Of a stretch of DNA of 64,000 nt, positions 54,442-64,000 are shown piece by piece; the first letter of the stretch is position 1, and each line of letters begins with the position of its first letter. Source of the DNA: Seminavis robusta (Eukaryota > Bacillariophyta > Bacillariophyceae > Naviculales > Naviculaceae); assembly GCA_903772945.1 (NCBI GenBank), contig CAICTM010000015.1:1-64000 (forward strand). The letters are read 5' to 3'. The notes below the pieces were generated by a model, which made no database searches, was not told the origin of the DNA, and saw only the letters and a list, made by a program, of their open reading frames with translations. The position numbers and the translations under genes are program-made.

Positions 54442-55323
54442 ATGAAGACCGTTGCTTTCACCCTTTCCATGCTTGCCGCTTCGGCCGCTGCATTCCAGAC
54501 CGTTCAACCAGCCAAGTCCAGCACTGCTTTGTTGAATTCCAAGTTCGACGGAACTTTCGGAACTGGTCCCGAGACTGGAAACAAGGTCCCTCCATACGGT
54601 GCCTGGATCTTCGACAATATCGGAGAAAGGGGAATCAAATGGTTCCAGACTGCTGAAATCAAGAACGGACGTGTAAGTAGTATTCGTAGACCGATCTGTA
54701 GGTTGTATCTCATGCCATGCTGAAACAAACGTATAGCTCACGATTGCTCCCTTTGTACTGTATTTTTCCAGGTTGCCATGGTCGCCACCATTGGTTACAT
54801 GATCCAAAAGTGGGGAATCCACTTCCCTCTCTACCTTGGACCCAGTGGATCCAACGGATTCAGCCCTGAATCCTCCGATTCCTGGTACCTGTCCGCATCC
54901 GAAGGAATCACCTTCAGTGATGTTGCCCACGCTGCCACTCCTTTGGATGCCATTGGTATGATCCCCCTTTTCGGTTTCTACCAAATCCTGTTCGTCGCTG
55001 GATGGTTCGAACTCCTTGCCGCTGGACGTCAAGAATCCGACATTCCAGGAAACTTTGGATACGATCCTCTTGGATTCACCAAGCGTCCAGGTGGCTTCGA
55101 TAGCGCCGAAATCACCAGCCTTCGTATGAAGGAGATCAAAAACGGACGTCTGGCAATGTAAGTACACTACTGTGGCTGGGAGAGCCATCTCACTCCTCAC
55201 TACACTTCTCACCTTGTCATTTGTCTGCCTCTTTTGCTTTGACCACCACTCGATAGGATGACAATGACTGCATGGGTTACTGAGGATCTTGTCCCTGGAT
55301 CTTTCCCTCTTCCCCACCCCTAA
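54442..55323 (+). CDS. Fucoxanthin chlorophyll a/c-binding (LHC family) protein
   Basis: Three exons, 54442-54672, 54772-55157 and 55257-55323, with 99-nt GT-AG introns, give 227 residues. The N-terminus MKTVAFTLSMLAASAAAF with QTVQPAKSS is the classic bipartite diatom plastid presequence (ASAAAF, then a transit part). Two LHC signature helices are present: EIKNGRVAMVATIGYMI (about 71-87) and MKEIKNGRLAMMTMTAW (about 197-213), with the chlorophyll-binding Glu and Asn. A middle helix lies at GMIPLFGFYQILFVAGWFEL. SGSNGFSPESSDSWYLSASE lies in the lumenal/stromal loop. The product sits in the thylakoid membrane and feeds light energy to the photosystems. Which Lhcf/Lhcr/Lhcx group it belongs to is not clear. 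Confidence 0.92.
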
Positions 55324-56928
55324 ATCTAAAAGCTGTATTATAGAACAATGATGATACAGGGGTGGTTATCTTGAGACATTACCGGTCGATACTTATTGAC
55401 TTGATTTCTCATTATCACTATAGACATGAGATTGCTTGCTTGCTACGTATGGTTGCTCTCTCATCCTACTACTTTGCTGAGTAGCGGCTGTAAACAGTAA
55501 TTTTCCATTGCTACTCTCCTATTGCTTGCATTTGGTTGATTGTGGTTTGATTGATTAAAACTTTATTGAGGCTAGCTAGCTAGTGGCATCAACCGAGATC
55601 ATTGTGTGTGCCCGAGATAGACCTGTTGGGACCCGCTGTAAATGGTGAAGACGAGTTCGTTGTATGCTTGGGTAGGCTCTGGGATGCCTTTGGGATATTG
55701 TTCGTTTCGCCCTCAACCGTACCGTAATGATAGAGCCAGTCTGCTGTGGGAAAGCGGCTCTCGTTGACTTTACGCGCTCGTGGAATTGTTCATTGTTCTT
55801 CATTCGGGTAGCTTGTGGAGTAGAGACTCGACTCGACTCATTTCCCACTGGAGGCAAGAGTCTGCAACTTGAATTGTACCGTTTCCTTGCCTCGCCGGAA
55901 CGGGATCATGATGCTGGCTATGGGAAGCAAGCAACTATCAGCCAGGCATCTGTTGATTGGGAGGGCTGTTGCAGCGCCAAGCAAGCAACTACTATCAGGC
56001 TTCTGTTGATTGGTTCTAGGCCCGAGGTCCAACATGACTTCTGGTGGATTGTATCCACATAGCAAGTGAATGAGATCTCTTGCCCTCCTTTGATGCAACG
56101 ATGGGAGTCGAGTCAAACATAAACCTTGAGTCTTACCGGTACAGTGGCAGGAGTGGCAGAGCGAGTGGTGGGTGAAGTGGTTGCATAGTGACTCTCTATG
56201 AAACCAACAAAACCTTTGACACAAACTTCATAGACCCCCAGGATCCATAGGAGCTGCACATAGAAGCGGTGGATAGTACCATCCTCTACATTGGACAAGG
56301 AAGCAACTCCCCAACCTCAAGGACTACCTGCAAGCAGGCTACCGATGCATCGCGGCCACGGGGGATGTTGCTGCTGCAGGCAATGAACAAACAACTACGC
56401 AAAGGATCACAAACAAGTAGAAAGCGCCATTTCAAAGAGTGAGCTGGCTGCTTAAAGTGTCATCTGAGTTGGTTATAGATCTATCATCTGGTGCTTGGGG
56501 AGGAAGCAATAGCTAGGATTTGTTGATCCACAGGTTCTTGCTACTGGTGGATGATCTACTAGTTAGAGGCTTTCCAATCCAACGACTGCAACTCAAGGTG
56601 TCCTTCATTGGATGCATTATCTTGTAGCTAGCTTGATAGCCTGCTCTAGAAACTAGCTAGCTAGACAAGGAAGTTTTGCTTCTACTTGTAGCTACTGTAG
56701 GTACCGGTACCAGTACCGGTAGCTGGAGTAAATGGCTTTGGAAAAAATGAGAGCCGTTGTTTCCCCTTTCTGCGTCGGTATTTTCATCGGCTTTCTTCCA
56801 AAAGCTGGCCGGTGCCAATCCGACTCAGCGCGCAGCTCCTTCGGAATTCCACATCATCATTGGCCTCCTTCTTTCACCGCTTGACAAACACTCGACGACA
56901 GTGGAAAAAGAGAAGAAAGGAAGGCACC
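55324..56928. other. Long intergenic stretch, repeat-rich
   Basis: No supported ORF. A direct repeat, CAAGCAACTA then TATCAG with C.TCTGTTGATTGG, lies at about 55928-55960 and 55982-56015. CTAG tracts lie at 55574-55583 and 56654-56665, and a GTACCGGTACCAGTACCGGT block near 56701-56720. The last part is the ARL8 5' UTR. Confidence 0.5.
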
Positions 56929-57995
56929 ATGGGAGCAGTGTTGACTCGACTATTGGAGATCTTTTATACCAAAAAGCTCGACATTGTGGTGATTGGGCTT
57001 GAAAATAGGTGCGTCTCTTCCTCGGTTTGCTTTGTTGTGCTATTCCGCCTCAGGTTGCTTGGTGCACCAGACACCACGACTCGAGGCTCGTCGACCATGG
57101 TCAACAACAAAGACAATCGCTTGAAGGGATGGATGATGTACCCGCCTGAATCTCTACTCACCTTTCTTTTATTTCTATGTGTCTGTTTGTTGCTGCAGTG
57201 GCAAGACGACACTCTTGTCCGTTTTGGCTCATGGTGAACCGGTGGAGACGGTGCCGACGATTGGCCTCAATGTCAAGGTATTCAAGAAAGGAAAAGTCAA
57301 CATGAAGTGTTGGGATATAGGTACGTATTTCCACCTTGCGTTGTTTGTTTAGTGGAAAAGAGAGTCGAAAGAAGGAGACAAAAAGAAAAGAGGGACAGCG
57401 GAAGGTTGGGAACCAACTGATGGTTTCGAAAACCAAAGATCAAGGCCGTACTGAAGGCTAAGACGCGACAATCAGTGAAAGCGCTAGCTAGACCAGGTTG
57501 GCCAGTGCACAATACGATGAGGAGAACACGACAATTTGCATGAGTTGCCCTTTCTTTTCTCTTCTTTTTCATCCATCAAAGTCTTGTTTTTGGCATACAA
57601 TGTCACTTTTCTTTTTGGTTCTCACCAACTTGGGCTTTTTTGCATGCATATCATCACTCACAGGCGGACAGGAGCAGTACCGATCGGAATGGAGTCGATA
57701 TACCAAGGGATGCGATGTAGTACTCTACGTGGTCGACGCCGCGGCACCCAACAAATTCGTCACTGCGAAAAAGGAATTGCACAAACTTTTGGATGATGGC
57801 AGCATTGGGACAACTCCCCTCCTGGTCTTGGCCAACAAAATTGATATTCCAGAACATGCCGGAGAGCAGGAACTCATTGAAAAACTGCAACTCAACTATG
57901 TCCTGGAAACACCCTGGATGGTTCTCCCAATAAGCGCACTCCACACAACGAACATAGATCAAGTCGTCGAGTGGCTGACTAGTCAAGGAAAGTAA
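56929..57995 (+). CDS. ARL8-like small GTPase
   Basis: Three exons, 56929-57008, 57199-57320 and 57664-57995, with GT-AG introns of 190 and 343 nt, give 177 residues (534 nt in frame). The GTPase motifs are in order: P-loop GLENSGKT (about 23-30, split by intron 1), switch I VPTIGLNVKV, switch II WDIGGQEQYRSEW, ANKIDIP for the NKxD motif (usual ARL8 reads NKRD), and LPISALHTTNID for the SA motif. Neighbouring text such as RYTKGCDVVLYVVDAA and KELHKLLDD fits ARL8. ARL8 directs lysosome/vacuole positioning and axonal or vesicle transport by recruiting motor adaptors. The family is clear by motif order. Confidence 0.88.
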
Positions 57996-58299
57996 CGAGG
58001 AGGAGGGATGGAAATGAACTGATTGTACAGGATAATAATAGCTGAAATGGAAACGACACATGATATTCAACCCCAACAACCAACGACAATCATTTATGAT
58101 ATTCTTTTAGAAGTTAGGGCTGTCAACCAATCGAAACTGCAGCTTTGTGCCGGCCGAGTCTTTATTGACTGTGGTCCGCGATACACAACACAGAGTGCAT
58201 AATTTACTAAACCAGCGTAACGACAAGTATTTTCATGGATGCAACCACTACATGTAGTGTACGCATTTACTTATTAGTACCCGATAGCTTTACAGGCAA
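57996..58299. other. Intergenic between convergent genes
   Basis: 3' UTR-like sequence between the ARL8 stop and the stop of the RibD-like gene. Nothing recognised. Confidence 0.5.
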
Positions 58300-60876
58300 T
58301 TACAGGAACCATGGAGCCTGTTCTTGAATGAACTGCTTGTCCATTCGTTTCGTGGTGATTTCGCGAAATGTCCGTGGCCGATTTTCCTCGACAAGGGCCA
58401 CACGACAGTCAAGGCGAACGTGTCGGATGGGTCTCCCGTCAACGGTAAAACTACAATCCGTGTCTGTATCTGGTTCGTCGCAGTATTCCAAACTAATGTC
58501 TACACAGGAGAGCAGGAAGCAAGGAACACAAAGGTGCAAGAGGTGAGATACGGTAGAAGATATTCACAAGACAACTTCTCCTCATCCGTGAATCAAACAG
58601 CGACTTTTTCTGCACCGTCATACCTTCTTGGTCCGCGAAGATCTTGACCTTGCTTTCAGCACCGCATGCGGCCTGGACTGCATTCTCGGCCAAAATGAGC
58701 TGCCAGAACTTGCCGCCAGTGGAATCCACAGCCAAGTGGGCAGATACCCACTGGAAGGCACCGGCCATGATTGCCCTGACGCCGCGTTCACCCCAGCATC
58801 CTGCCCTCCATACCACTGTTTCCAGTCCGTTGCGTTGGCCCAGGTGCTTCATCACATCGATGGGCTCTCCACCGTCAATCGTCTCTACAATGACACCTCG
58901 ATCAATCAGCTTGGATTTGGGAAGCTGGGCAGCTTCCAGTTGCTTTTGAATGCGCTCAGTTTGTTCTAGGGCAGCTTGTTGGAATTCGATCGCAGCCTTG
59001 GCCGCTTGTGCAGAGTCTCCAGTTTCAATCGCCTCCTTGGCCGCAAGAGCTGCTTTGGCAGCGCTTTCTGCAGCCTCGGCAGCAGCTTCGGCGGCTGCTT
59101 TGGCTTCTACACTCTTTCCTCGGCGGAGCAAGACTCGGGTAGGTTTGCGGTCCTTCGCTTCCCAAAAGGCTTCTATATCCACCCCAGGAGGATTGTTGGG
59201 ACTGTCATTGGTAAGAGGGAGGTATTCTAGGTCTGTGGCATCCATGACCAAAATCCGTTCCACCCCAGGTGGCAAACTTGCGCCGTGGGTGGACAGCCAT
59301 TTTAGACCGTTCAATCTCGCTGCCAGGGAGTTATCATCCGCTGGACCGTTTCCTGGGCGCGGGAAGGTGGCCACGACGGCATCGGCCTGTTCATACCATG
59401 GAGTAATGGGATTCCCTTTGATTTCACCCTGGCTTTCCTCATCTTCAAAGTCAAGTGAGAGGATGGATTCATCAAATTCTTCCCCCTCTTCCATGTCATC
59501 GGCCCACACTGTTTCAGGAGGAGGTGCCATTTCATACGCGCCAAAGTCGCGAAAGTTGAGCATCTTTCCATTAAAATTCTTTCCAAATGCGTTGCCCGAT
59601 CGAGCGAAAGCTTCCACATTGTCTGATTCAACAACACTGCAATGAAGAAAACCTAGCGGTCTTCCAAAATTTGCAAAGTGTTTTCTGGCAACTCTGCGAA
59701 GCTGTGTAAGCCATTACAGTCAAGCAAGTTGGGGGGTGATGAGTCTTGATCTTTCCTCAGTTCTTCTCGGCGGGAAATCCAAACACGTACCTTGTTGTTG
59801 ACAAGCTCTGAATAGGCACTGATCAAGTTTGCAGATTCAATGTGCAATGGATGGGTTGGGCTTAATACCCGAACGGATAGTCCAGCTTGATGCAAGGCTG
59901 TCGCTCCTTTGTAGGCCAGCTCTGGAATCGGAGATGGACAACCAATGACTACATTTGGAATGCCAGCCTGTTCAATCAATTTGGTGATTGGAGGAGTCAC
60001 TTCGCCCTGTGCTTTTGGGGAAGGTTCCAATGTCAAGTAGAGAGTCGAGGACGCTAATTCATCTCTGAACTCTTCGCTTGGTACCCAATCAACACACCAT
60101 TCTTTCAAGGGAGTTACCTTCAATCCAGAGTCTTCGATCACGGCTTGAACGGCATCTTTCATGTAGCTGGATCGCCCGCTGCCAAGGATTTTGCCAGACG
60201 CCGTCACCAACACCGCCCCCGCCGTTGGGTTGGGGAAGGCTGCATCTGGTCCTCTCTCTCCACCGCTAAACCCAAAATGAAGTGTATTGTCGGATTATTG
60301 CAAGAGTATGATTCGATTCAACCAGAAAACGTTCATGTAAATACGTGAGTGATTTGAAAAGGCAAAAAGCAAGCATTCCATGAAAAGAACAAGCTTTCAA
60401 GAGTCTTACGCAGATAGAGCCATGTCAATAGCCTTGAGCATCCAAGTGGCATCAAAGTCATGTTCGTCTGGATCTAGACGGAACGCTTCCAAGCCATTGA
60501 TATCACTTTCCTCTTCTGCTAAGCTTGCTTCGTTTGTCTCAACTTCATCCAAGCTTTCTTCGTTTGAACTTTCTTCGATTGTCTCAATTTCATCCAAGTC
60601 AACTTGTTCCTCTTCTTGCAAATCCTCGCCATTCTTTACTTCATCCAAAGCATCTTGTGCGAATTCCAGGGCATCTTCCAGATCGGATGCGTCAACGTCA
60701 GATTCCTTTTGGACCTTTAATGGGTTTATCTTCGGTGTACTCCTCCACAGTGATGCTGGTGTCGTAAAAGGGGATAACGTAGAAGGTCTCCCGATGGAAA
60801 ATCCCTGACTTTGGCCAACTAGCAGCAGAGTTACCGTCAAGGCAAGATACATTATTGGAGAAGGATTCCTCATCAT
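58300..60876 (-). CDS. RibD-like protein (degenerate deaminase plus reductase domain)
   Basis: Best model, four exons on the minus strand: 60410-60876, 59718-60265, 58624-59622 and 58300-58499; all introns GT-AG (144, 95, 124 nt), 2214 nt in frame, 737 residues. The exon 2/3 junction is the least certain. The N-terminus MMRNPSPIMYLALTVTLLLV with GQSQGFSI is a plastid-type presequence. Residues about 158-270 follow the RibD deaminase (GPDAAFPNPTAGAVLVTASG; TLYLTLEPSP; PPITKLIEQAGIPNVVIG) but lack the zinc ligands: the HAE motif and the PCxH/PC cysteines are gone. The reductase fold follows from about 415 (ADAVVATF...ADDNSLAARL; VERILVMDAT; ETVVWRAGCWGERGV), interrupted by an Ala-rich helix (about 512-565). 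This is like plant PYRR proteins, which keep only the reductase of riboflavin synthesis. Confidence 0.7.
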
Positions 60877-61212
60877 GGCTTTCAGCACTATCTATCGGTT
60901 CAGCTCTCCTGCGATCAATAAATGATTAGATTACCATTCCGCTTTTCTCTGGCCACAACATCATGTCTCCAGGCTGTTGTTTTCGTCGAAGTCGCCGCTT
61001 CCAGGTGGTGTCTGCCCCTCGAGTGACGTCAGTTGTGAATTTCTGATAAGGTTAAAGTCAAAAATCAGAATAAGGCTAAGGCTAAGGCAAGGGTTACCTT
61101 AGCGCTCTCAAATCCACATGTGCAGCGAACTCTCATCCACCAAGTCCTAGAGTCGGCTCTCATCTTTGGTTCTACACTACCGGTACATGTACTGGTACCG
61201 GTACCTGTACCG
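60877..61212. other. Upstream region of the RibD-like gene
   Basis: Intergenic, no ORF. GTACTGGTACCGGTACCTGT lies near 61188-61207, just 3' of the 2OG oxygenase stop. AAGGCTAAGGCTAAGGCAAGG repeats occur near 61071-61090. Confidence 0.5.
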
Positions 61213-62313
61213 TTACCGTCTTTGGTATCCCAACAGAAACTTGCTGAGAAAAGCCTGACTGTTTGGAATATCGTCAGAGTTCTCCAGGACCAGTGCTTCC
61301 GCGTCCTGGAAGACTTGTGGTTGCGGTCTCAGAAACAGGGGTGCACTGAAGCGAGCCAGAGGACCTCCCTCCACACGATGGATCATGGATGGCACCCTTC
61401 CATTGGTCAAGACTTCCAGCCATTTGCCTGGCATGACGACCAGATATCTGGCGTGCTCGGCATCATCATCGTTATCATCATGTTGCAAGTGGCGCGCCAT
61501 GTCTTCGGGACAAATCCAACCCCGATTATTATGGTAGATTTTCAACCCGGACACACTGGATACAGGCACAATGGTGACAAAGGACCAATCACAATGTGGT
61601 CGTAGACTCTCTGTTGTTGACTCTCTGTAGCGAGCAAGCCTCTGAAAACAGGCATCCAAGTCCTTTCCAAGTACCCTTTCAAACATCTCGAGTAGCCGTG
61701 GATAATTGTTGTTGTTGTCTGCAACTTGAGAGCTACCATCATTGGACTGTGCGCAAGCCGCTACACAAAAGTGCTTCCCAACGTTGGCAATCAGCTGATA
61801 TGCGTTCAAGATGTTCCGTAATCCATTCTCACCAATCATTTGTCGTAGTACCTCCTCTTCCTTCTTGTCCATGGAGGGATAATGCACATAATCGGATCCT
61901 ACATTTGTGTTATTACCAGATTCCAGTGTCAGTTGTTGATGGAGTAATGAGTTTCTTTGTGCTTCCGTTCCCGAGGCAGCAGCTGATGGTACAAAGGGTA
62001 TGCTCTGTATGGTTTGCCACATTTGTTTCACCACAATCGTTTCCTCGTCACTGAGGCGAACAATGCACCCGGAACAGAATTGGTTGTCATGAGATGGACT
62101 CTCCTTCAGCAGATCTTTGGAATGCACAATAGGAAAGTGGATGTCCAAAGTGCCATTCGTGCTGTGAAGATCATCCAACGTGTGAGAAATTCGTTCATCG
62201 ACCAGATCGTTGAAGTTGGCGTAGAATTGTCGAACAGGAGACAAGGAGAGCCCATTTGCCGGAGTGAGGACCAAGAAAGAGATTATTTGTAGCATCCATT
62301 TTGATACCGACAT
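61213..62313 (-). CDS. 2-oxoglutarate/Fe(II)-dependent oxygenase-like, secretory
   Basis: The start at 62313 is chosen because MSVSKWMLQIISFLVLTPAN (then GLS) is a signal peptide; the frame is open upstream but only with non-ATG or weakly placed starts. The product is 366 residues. The iron site is visible: HCDWS (about residue 242) gives the HxD pair and MIHRV (about 307) the distal His, followed by ARFSAPLFLRP for 2-oxoglutarate binding (R-x-S). This is the isopenicillin-N-synthase-like class. The Asn/Asp-rich linker (HDDNDDDAEH) between the iron ligands is unusual. It probably acts in the secretory pathway or plastid on an unknown small molecule or protein. Divergent from TFIIS (265 bp). 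Confidence 0.8.
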   Translation of the reverse strand: MSVSKWMLQIISFLVLTPANGLSLSPVRQFYANFNDLVDERISHTLDDLHSTNGTLDIHFPIVHSKDLLKESPSHDNQFCSGCIVRLSDEETIVVKQMWQTIQSIPFVPSAAASGTEAQRNSLLHQQLTLESGNNTNVGSDYVHYPSMDKKEEEVLRQMIGENGLRNILNAYQLIANVGKHFCVAACAQSNDGSSQVADNNNNYPRLLEMFERVLGKDLDACFQRLARYRESTTESLRPHCDWSFVTIVPVSSVSGLKIYHNNRGWICPEDMARHLQHDDNDDDAEHARYLVVMPGKWLEVLTNGRVPSMIHRVEGGPLARFSAPLFLRPQPQVFQDAEALVLENSDDIPNSQAFLSKFLLGYQRR

Positions 62314-62578
62314 TGCTGCACTCTCCCTGATAGACCTTCCTGCCTCGTACCTATCTCTGTCCCATCTTGACATCCCTTCCATGTCAAGATGGCTTCGACC
62401 TTCCGATGGCCCGGAAGATCCAAGATCCAAGTGGCTTTCGTTAGGGTTAGAGCTTTAGGTTTGGCGAGCAGCGACCATGAGCTTCGACCAGAATTCTCCC
62501 GTCTTCGAAAAGTAAAGCACTCATCGTAGTGGTCCTTGCGAGAAGTAGCAGTCCTTATTGATCATCTATCAACAAAAC
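62314..62578. promoter_or_regulatory. Shared divergent upstream region of the 2OG oxygenase and TFIIS
   Basis: 265 bp between start codons. No ORF or repeat. Confidence 0.4.
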
Positions 62579-63508
62579 ATGAGCAAAGCAACCCTAGCAA
62601 CGGTTCAGGGCATCAAGACGTCCCTTGAGAAGGAGGTAGCGAAAGGCGATGACATTTCGTCGGAGAGTGTCAAAGACATGTTGGATCAGTTGGACAAGTG
62701 CAACATGACCATGGCCGTATTGACCAAATCCCTGATTGGGACGGTTGTCTCCAAATTGAAAAAGCACGACGATTTGGGCCCCCCTGCCAAGGCACTCGTC
62801 AAAAAGTGGAAAAAGGTCGCGAAAGATGCCGAAGCCAACAAACAAGCCAAGAAGGCGGAACGTCGTTCGTCCAATAATAGTGCTGCTGCTGCTGCTGCGG
62901 CTGCAGCTACAGATGATCAGCCTCTAGCCAATGCGGAAGAATGGGACGATCTTCTACCACAGCAAAAGATCATGTGTCAGAAACTACACAAATTCTTGCG
63001 CACGCACAAACCGGCGTTGGTCAAAGATGGAATTAACGAAGAAGCCGTCGACCATTTGCTCGTGTCGAGAGCGACCGAAATCGAAGCGGCCATGACGACC
63101 AAATTCAAAAACAACAGAGCTGGCTATGCGGAAAAGGCTCGCACCTTGTGTTTCAACTTGAAAAAGAATGCGCAGCTCGCGGAACAAGTAATCCTAGGAC
63201 AAATCGAAGCTGACAAACTCATCACCATGTCCTCCGAAGAAATGGCGTCTTCCGAAGCCCGCAAGGCACGGGAAGAGGAGGCCAAAAAGCTGGTCGATTC
63301 GAAACGTCTCGATTGGGACCAAGCCAATGAAGACAAAATCAATGAAATGTGCGGTATCAAGGGAGATCTTCTCAAGGCGTCTCTGTTCACTTGTGGACGT
63401 TGCAAGAGCGTCAAAACGACATCCACTCAAAAGCAAACGAGAAGTGCCGATGAACCCATGACGGTGTTTGTCCTGTGCTTGAATTGTGGTAAGCGCTGGA
63501 AGTGCTGA
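62579..63508 (+). CDS. Transcription elongation factor TFIIS
   Basis: The ATG at 62579 gives 309 residues in one exon. The N-terminal LW-type bundle (about 1-85) contains MTMAVLTKSLIGTVVSKLKK and VKKWKKV. A poly-Ala tract from a (GCT)n run follows (about 103-111). The central TFS2M domain includes FKNNRAGYAEKARTLCFNLK and ADKLITMSSEEMASSEARK. The C-terminal zinc ribbon keeps the catalytic RSADEPMT acidic hairpin and Cys pairs CGRC and CLNCGKRWKC. TFIIS rescues backtracked RNA polymerase II by stimulating RNA cleavage in the nucleus. The length and domain order match the family; all key residues are in place. Confidence 0.95.
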   Translation: MSKATLATVQGIKTSLEKEVAKGDDISSESVKDMLDQLDKCNMTMAVLTKSLIGTVVSKLKKHDDLGPPAKALVKKWKKVAKDAEANKQAKKAERRSSNNSAAAAAAAAATDDQPLANAEEWDDLLPQQKIMCQKLHKFLRTHKPALVKDGINEEAVDHLLVSRATEIEAAMTTKFKNNRAGYAEKARTLCFNLKKNAQLAEQVILGQIEADKLITMSSEEMASSEARKAREEEAKKLVDSKRLDWDQANEDKINEMCGIKGDLLKASLFTCGRCKSVKTTSTQKQTRSADEPMTVFVLCLNCGKRWKC

Positions 63509-63723
63509 ATGGCTACAATCTATTTATTCATTGGAGCTCCTTGAATGCAGAAGGAAAGAAACCGATTAAAGAAGGAACATAATTGGTGGGAAGAAGTATT
63601 ACCGTTCGATGGGTGTGTGCATGGATTGAGCACAACCAATTGTTTCACTAACTCTTTATTATTATTAAAAAATCTAGTACAGTACAGTGTATGATGATCT
63701 ATCTTTTAGTCAGGGTGCCTTCT

Positions 63724-64000
63724 CTAGACCATATAAAGTTCCCGTCGTCCATGTTCTTCCTTTTTGGTAATCTTGCGAGATTGATGCTTGTACGGCGCAG
63801 GGAGATTGGCGACGTAGTTGTCAAAGTTCTCCATATCCTGAACACTCAGACGACCCGAAGTGTCCATGCTCAGACGACCCGAATTGTCCATGGCATTGTC
63901 CTCCGCTTCCGAGTCGGTATATTCCATGGGAGATGGCTGTCTGCTGCGCCACTTTTGGCGGCTGCTAACTTGTTCTTCCTGTTGGCTATTGTTGTCCTCA
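63724..64000 (-). CDS. 3' end of an unknown gene running off the window
   Basis: The minus-strand frame is open from the window edge to a stop at 63724. The visible 92 or so residues are polar: EDNNSQQEEQVSSRQKWRS, then MEYTDSEAEDNAMDNS, a duplicated SGRLSM/SGRLSV motif, and a basic tail (KHQSRKITKKEEHGRREL). It is likely the disordered C-terminus of a larger protein. No family can be given. Confidence 0.5.
   Translation of the reverse strand, partial: EDNNSQQEEQVSSRQKWRSRQPSPMEYTDSEAEDNAMDNSGRLSMDTSGRLSVQDMENFDNYVANLPAPYKHQSRKITKKEEHGRRELYMV

Noticed and set aside
54412-55317. Long minus-strand frame of 301 codons
   Set aside because: It lies fully antisense to the LHC gene, whose exons, introns and motifs are clear. 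Codon bias of the LHC exons creates the open antisense frame.
58950-59645. Plus-strand frame of 231 codons
   Set aside because: It is the complement of the Ala-rich helix of the RibD-like gene and is Ser/Ala-rich for that reason.
1-64000. CRISPR arrays, rRNA genes, prokaryotic operons
   Set aside because: No spaced repeat arrays of that type, no rRNA core sequences and no tight gene strings were seen. The genes have spliceosomal introns.

Overview
The window is nuclear DNA of a diatom, probably a pennate one. Support: an intron-bearing fucoxanthin chlorophyll a/c (LHC family) gene, several proteins that begin with a signal peptide ending in a diatom-type plastid cleavage motif (A/G-F), short GT-AG introns of about 68-170 nt, and Ty3/gypsy debris. 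The species cannot be fixed from sequence alone. No rRNA, CRISPR array or prokaryotic operon was seen, and no tRNA was recognised by eye.

Region 1 (1-12873) is one giant inverted repeat: two arms of about 6.4 kb around a 46-bp loop at 6384-6429. From outside to centre each arm carries short tandem repeats, a diverged ~180-bp tandem pair, a MITE-like element filled with a TTAAACAATCCC minisatellite, microsatellites, two divergent unrecognised ORFs (an intact 181-aa ORF and an interrupted partner), and a broken Ty3/gypsy fragment (integrase plus a candidate LTR) next to the centre. The arms match closely over the 181-aa ORF but differ clearly over the gypsy part. A diverged copy of the ~180-bp repeat lies just outside at 13200-13670.

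Region 2 (13.8-64 kb) is ordinary, gene-dense host DNA. In order: Asp-rich protein, HAD-like organelle protein, cyclin K/T, F-box-like protein, plastid-type TraB protein, tubulin-tyrosine-ligase-like membrane protein, unknown membrane protein, dual-specificity phosphatase, protein kinase with two microexons, U-box protein, SHAQKYF-type Myb factor, divergent kinesin-14 with a PH-like region, secreted FAD-oxidase-like protein, huge coiled-coil/ankyrin membrane protein, unknown type I membrane protein, unknown 234-aa protein, MaoC-like dehydratase, ArsS-like radical SAM enzyme, LHC protein, ARL8 GTPase, RibD-like riboflavin protein, secreted 2OG-Fe(II) oxygenase, TFIIS, and the 3' end of a gene running off the right edge.

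There is no pathway cluster. Several genes form head-to-head pairs with 265-450 bp between starts: HAD-like/cyclin, FAD-oxidase/ankyrin, ArsS/LHC, 2OG/TFIIS. Plastid-directed products are common (TraB, ArsS, LHC, RibD-like). Intergenic DNA is rich in GTACCGGTAC and CTAGCTAG palindromes, small tandem duplications and at least one further MITE. All intron models and identities are from reading by eye; no search was run.
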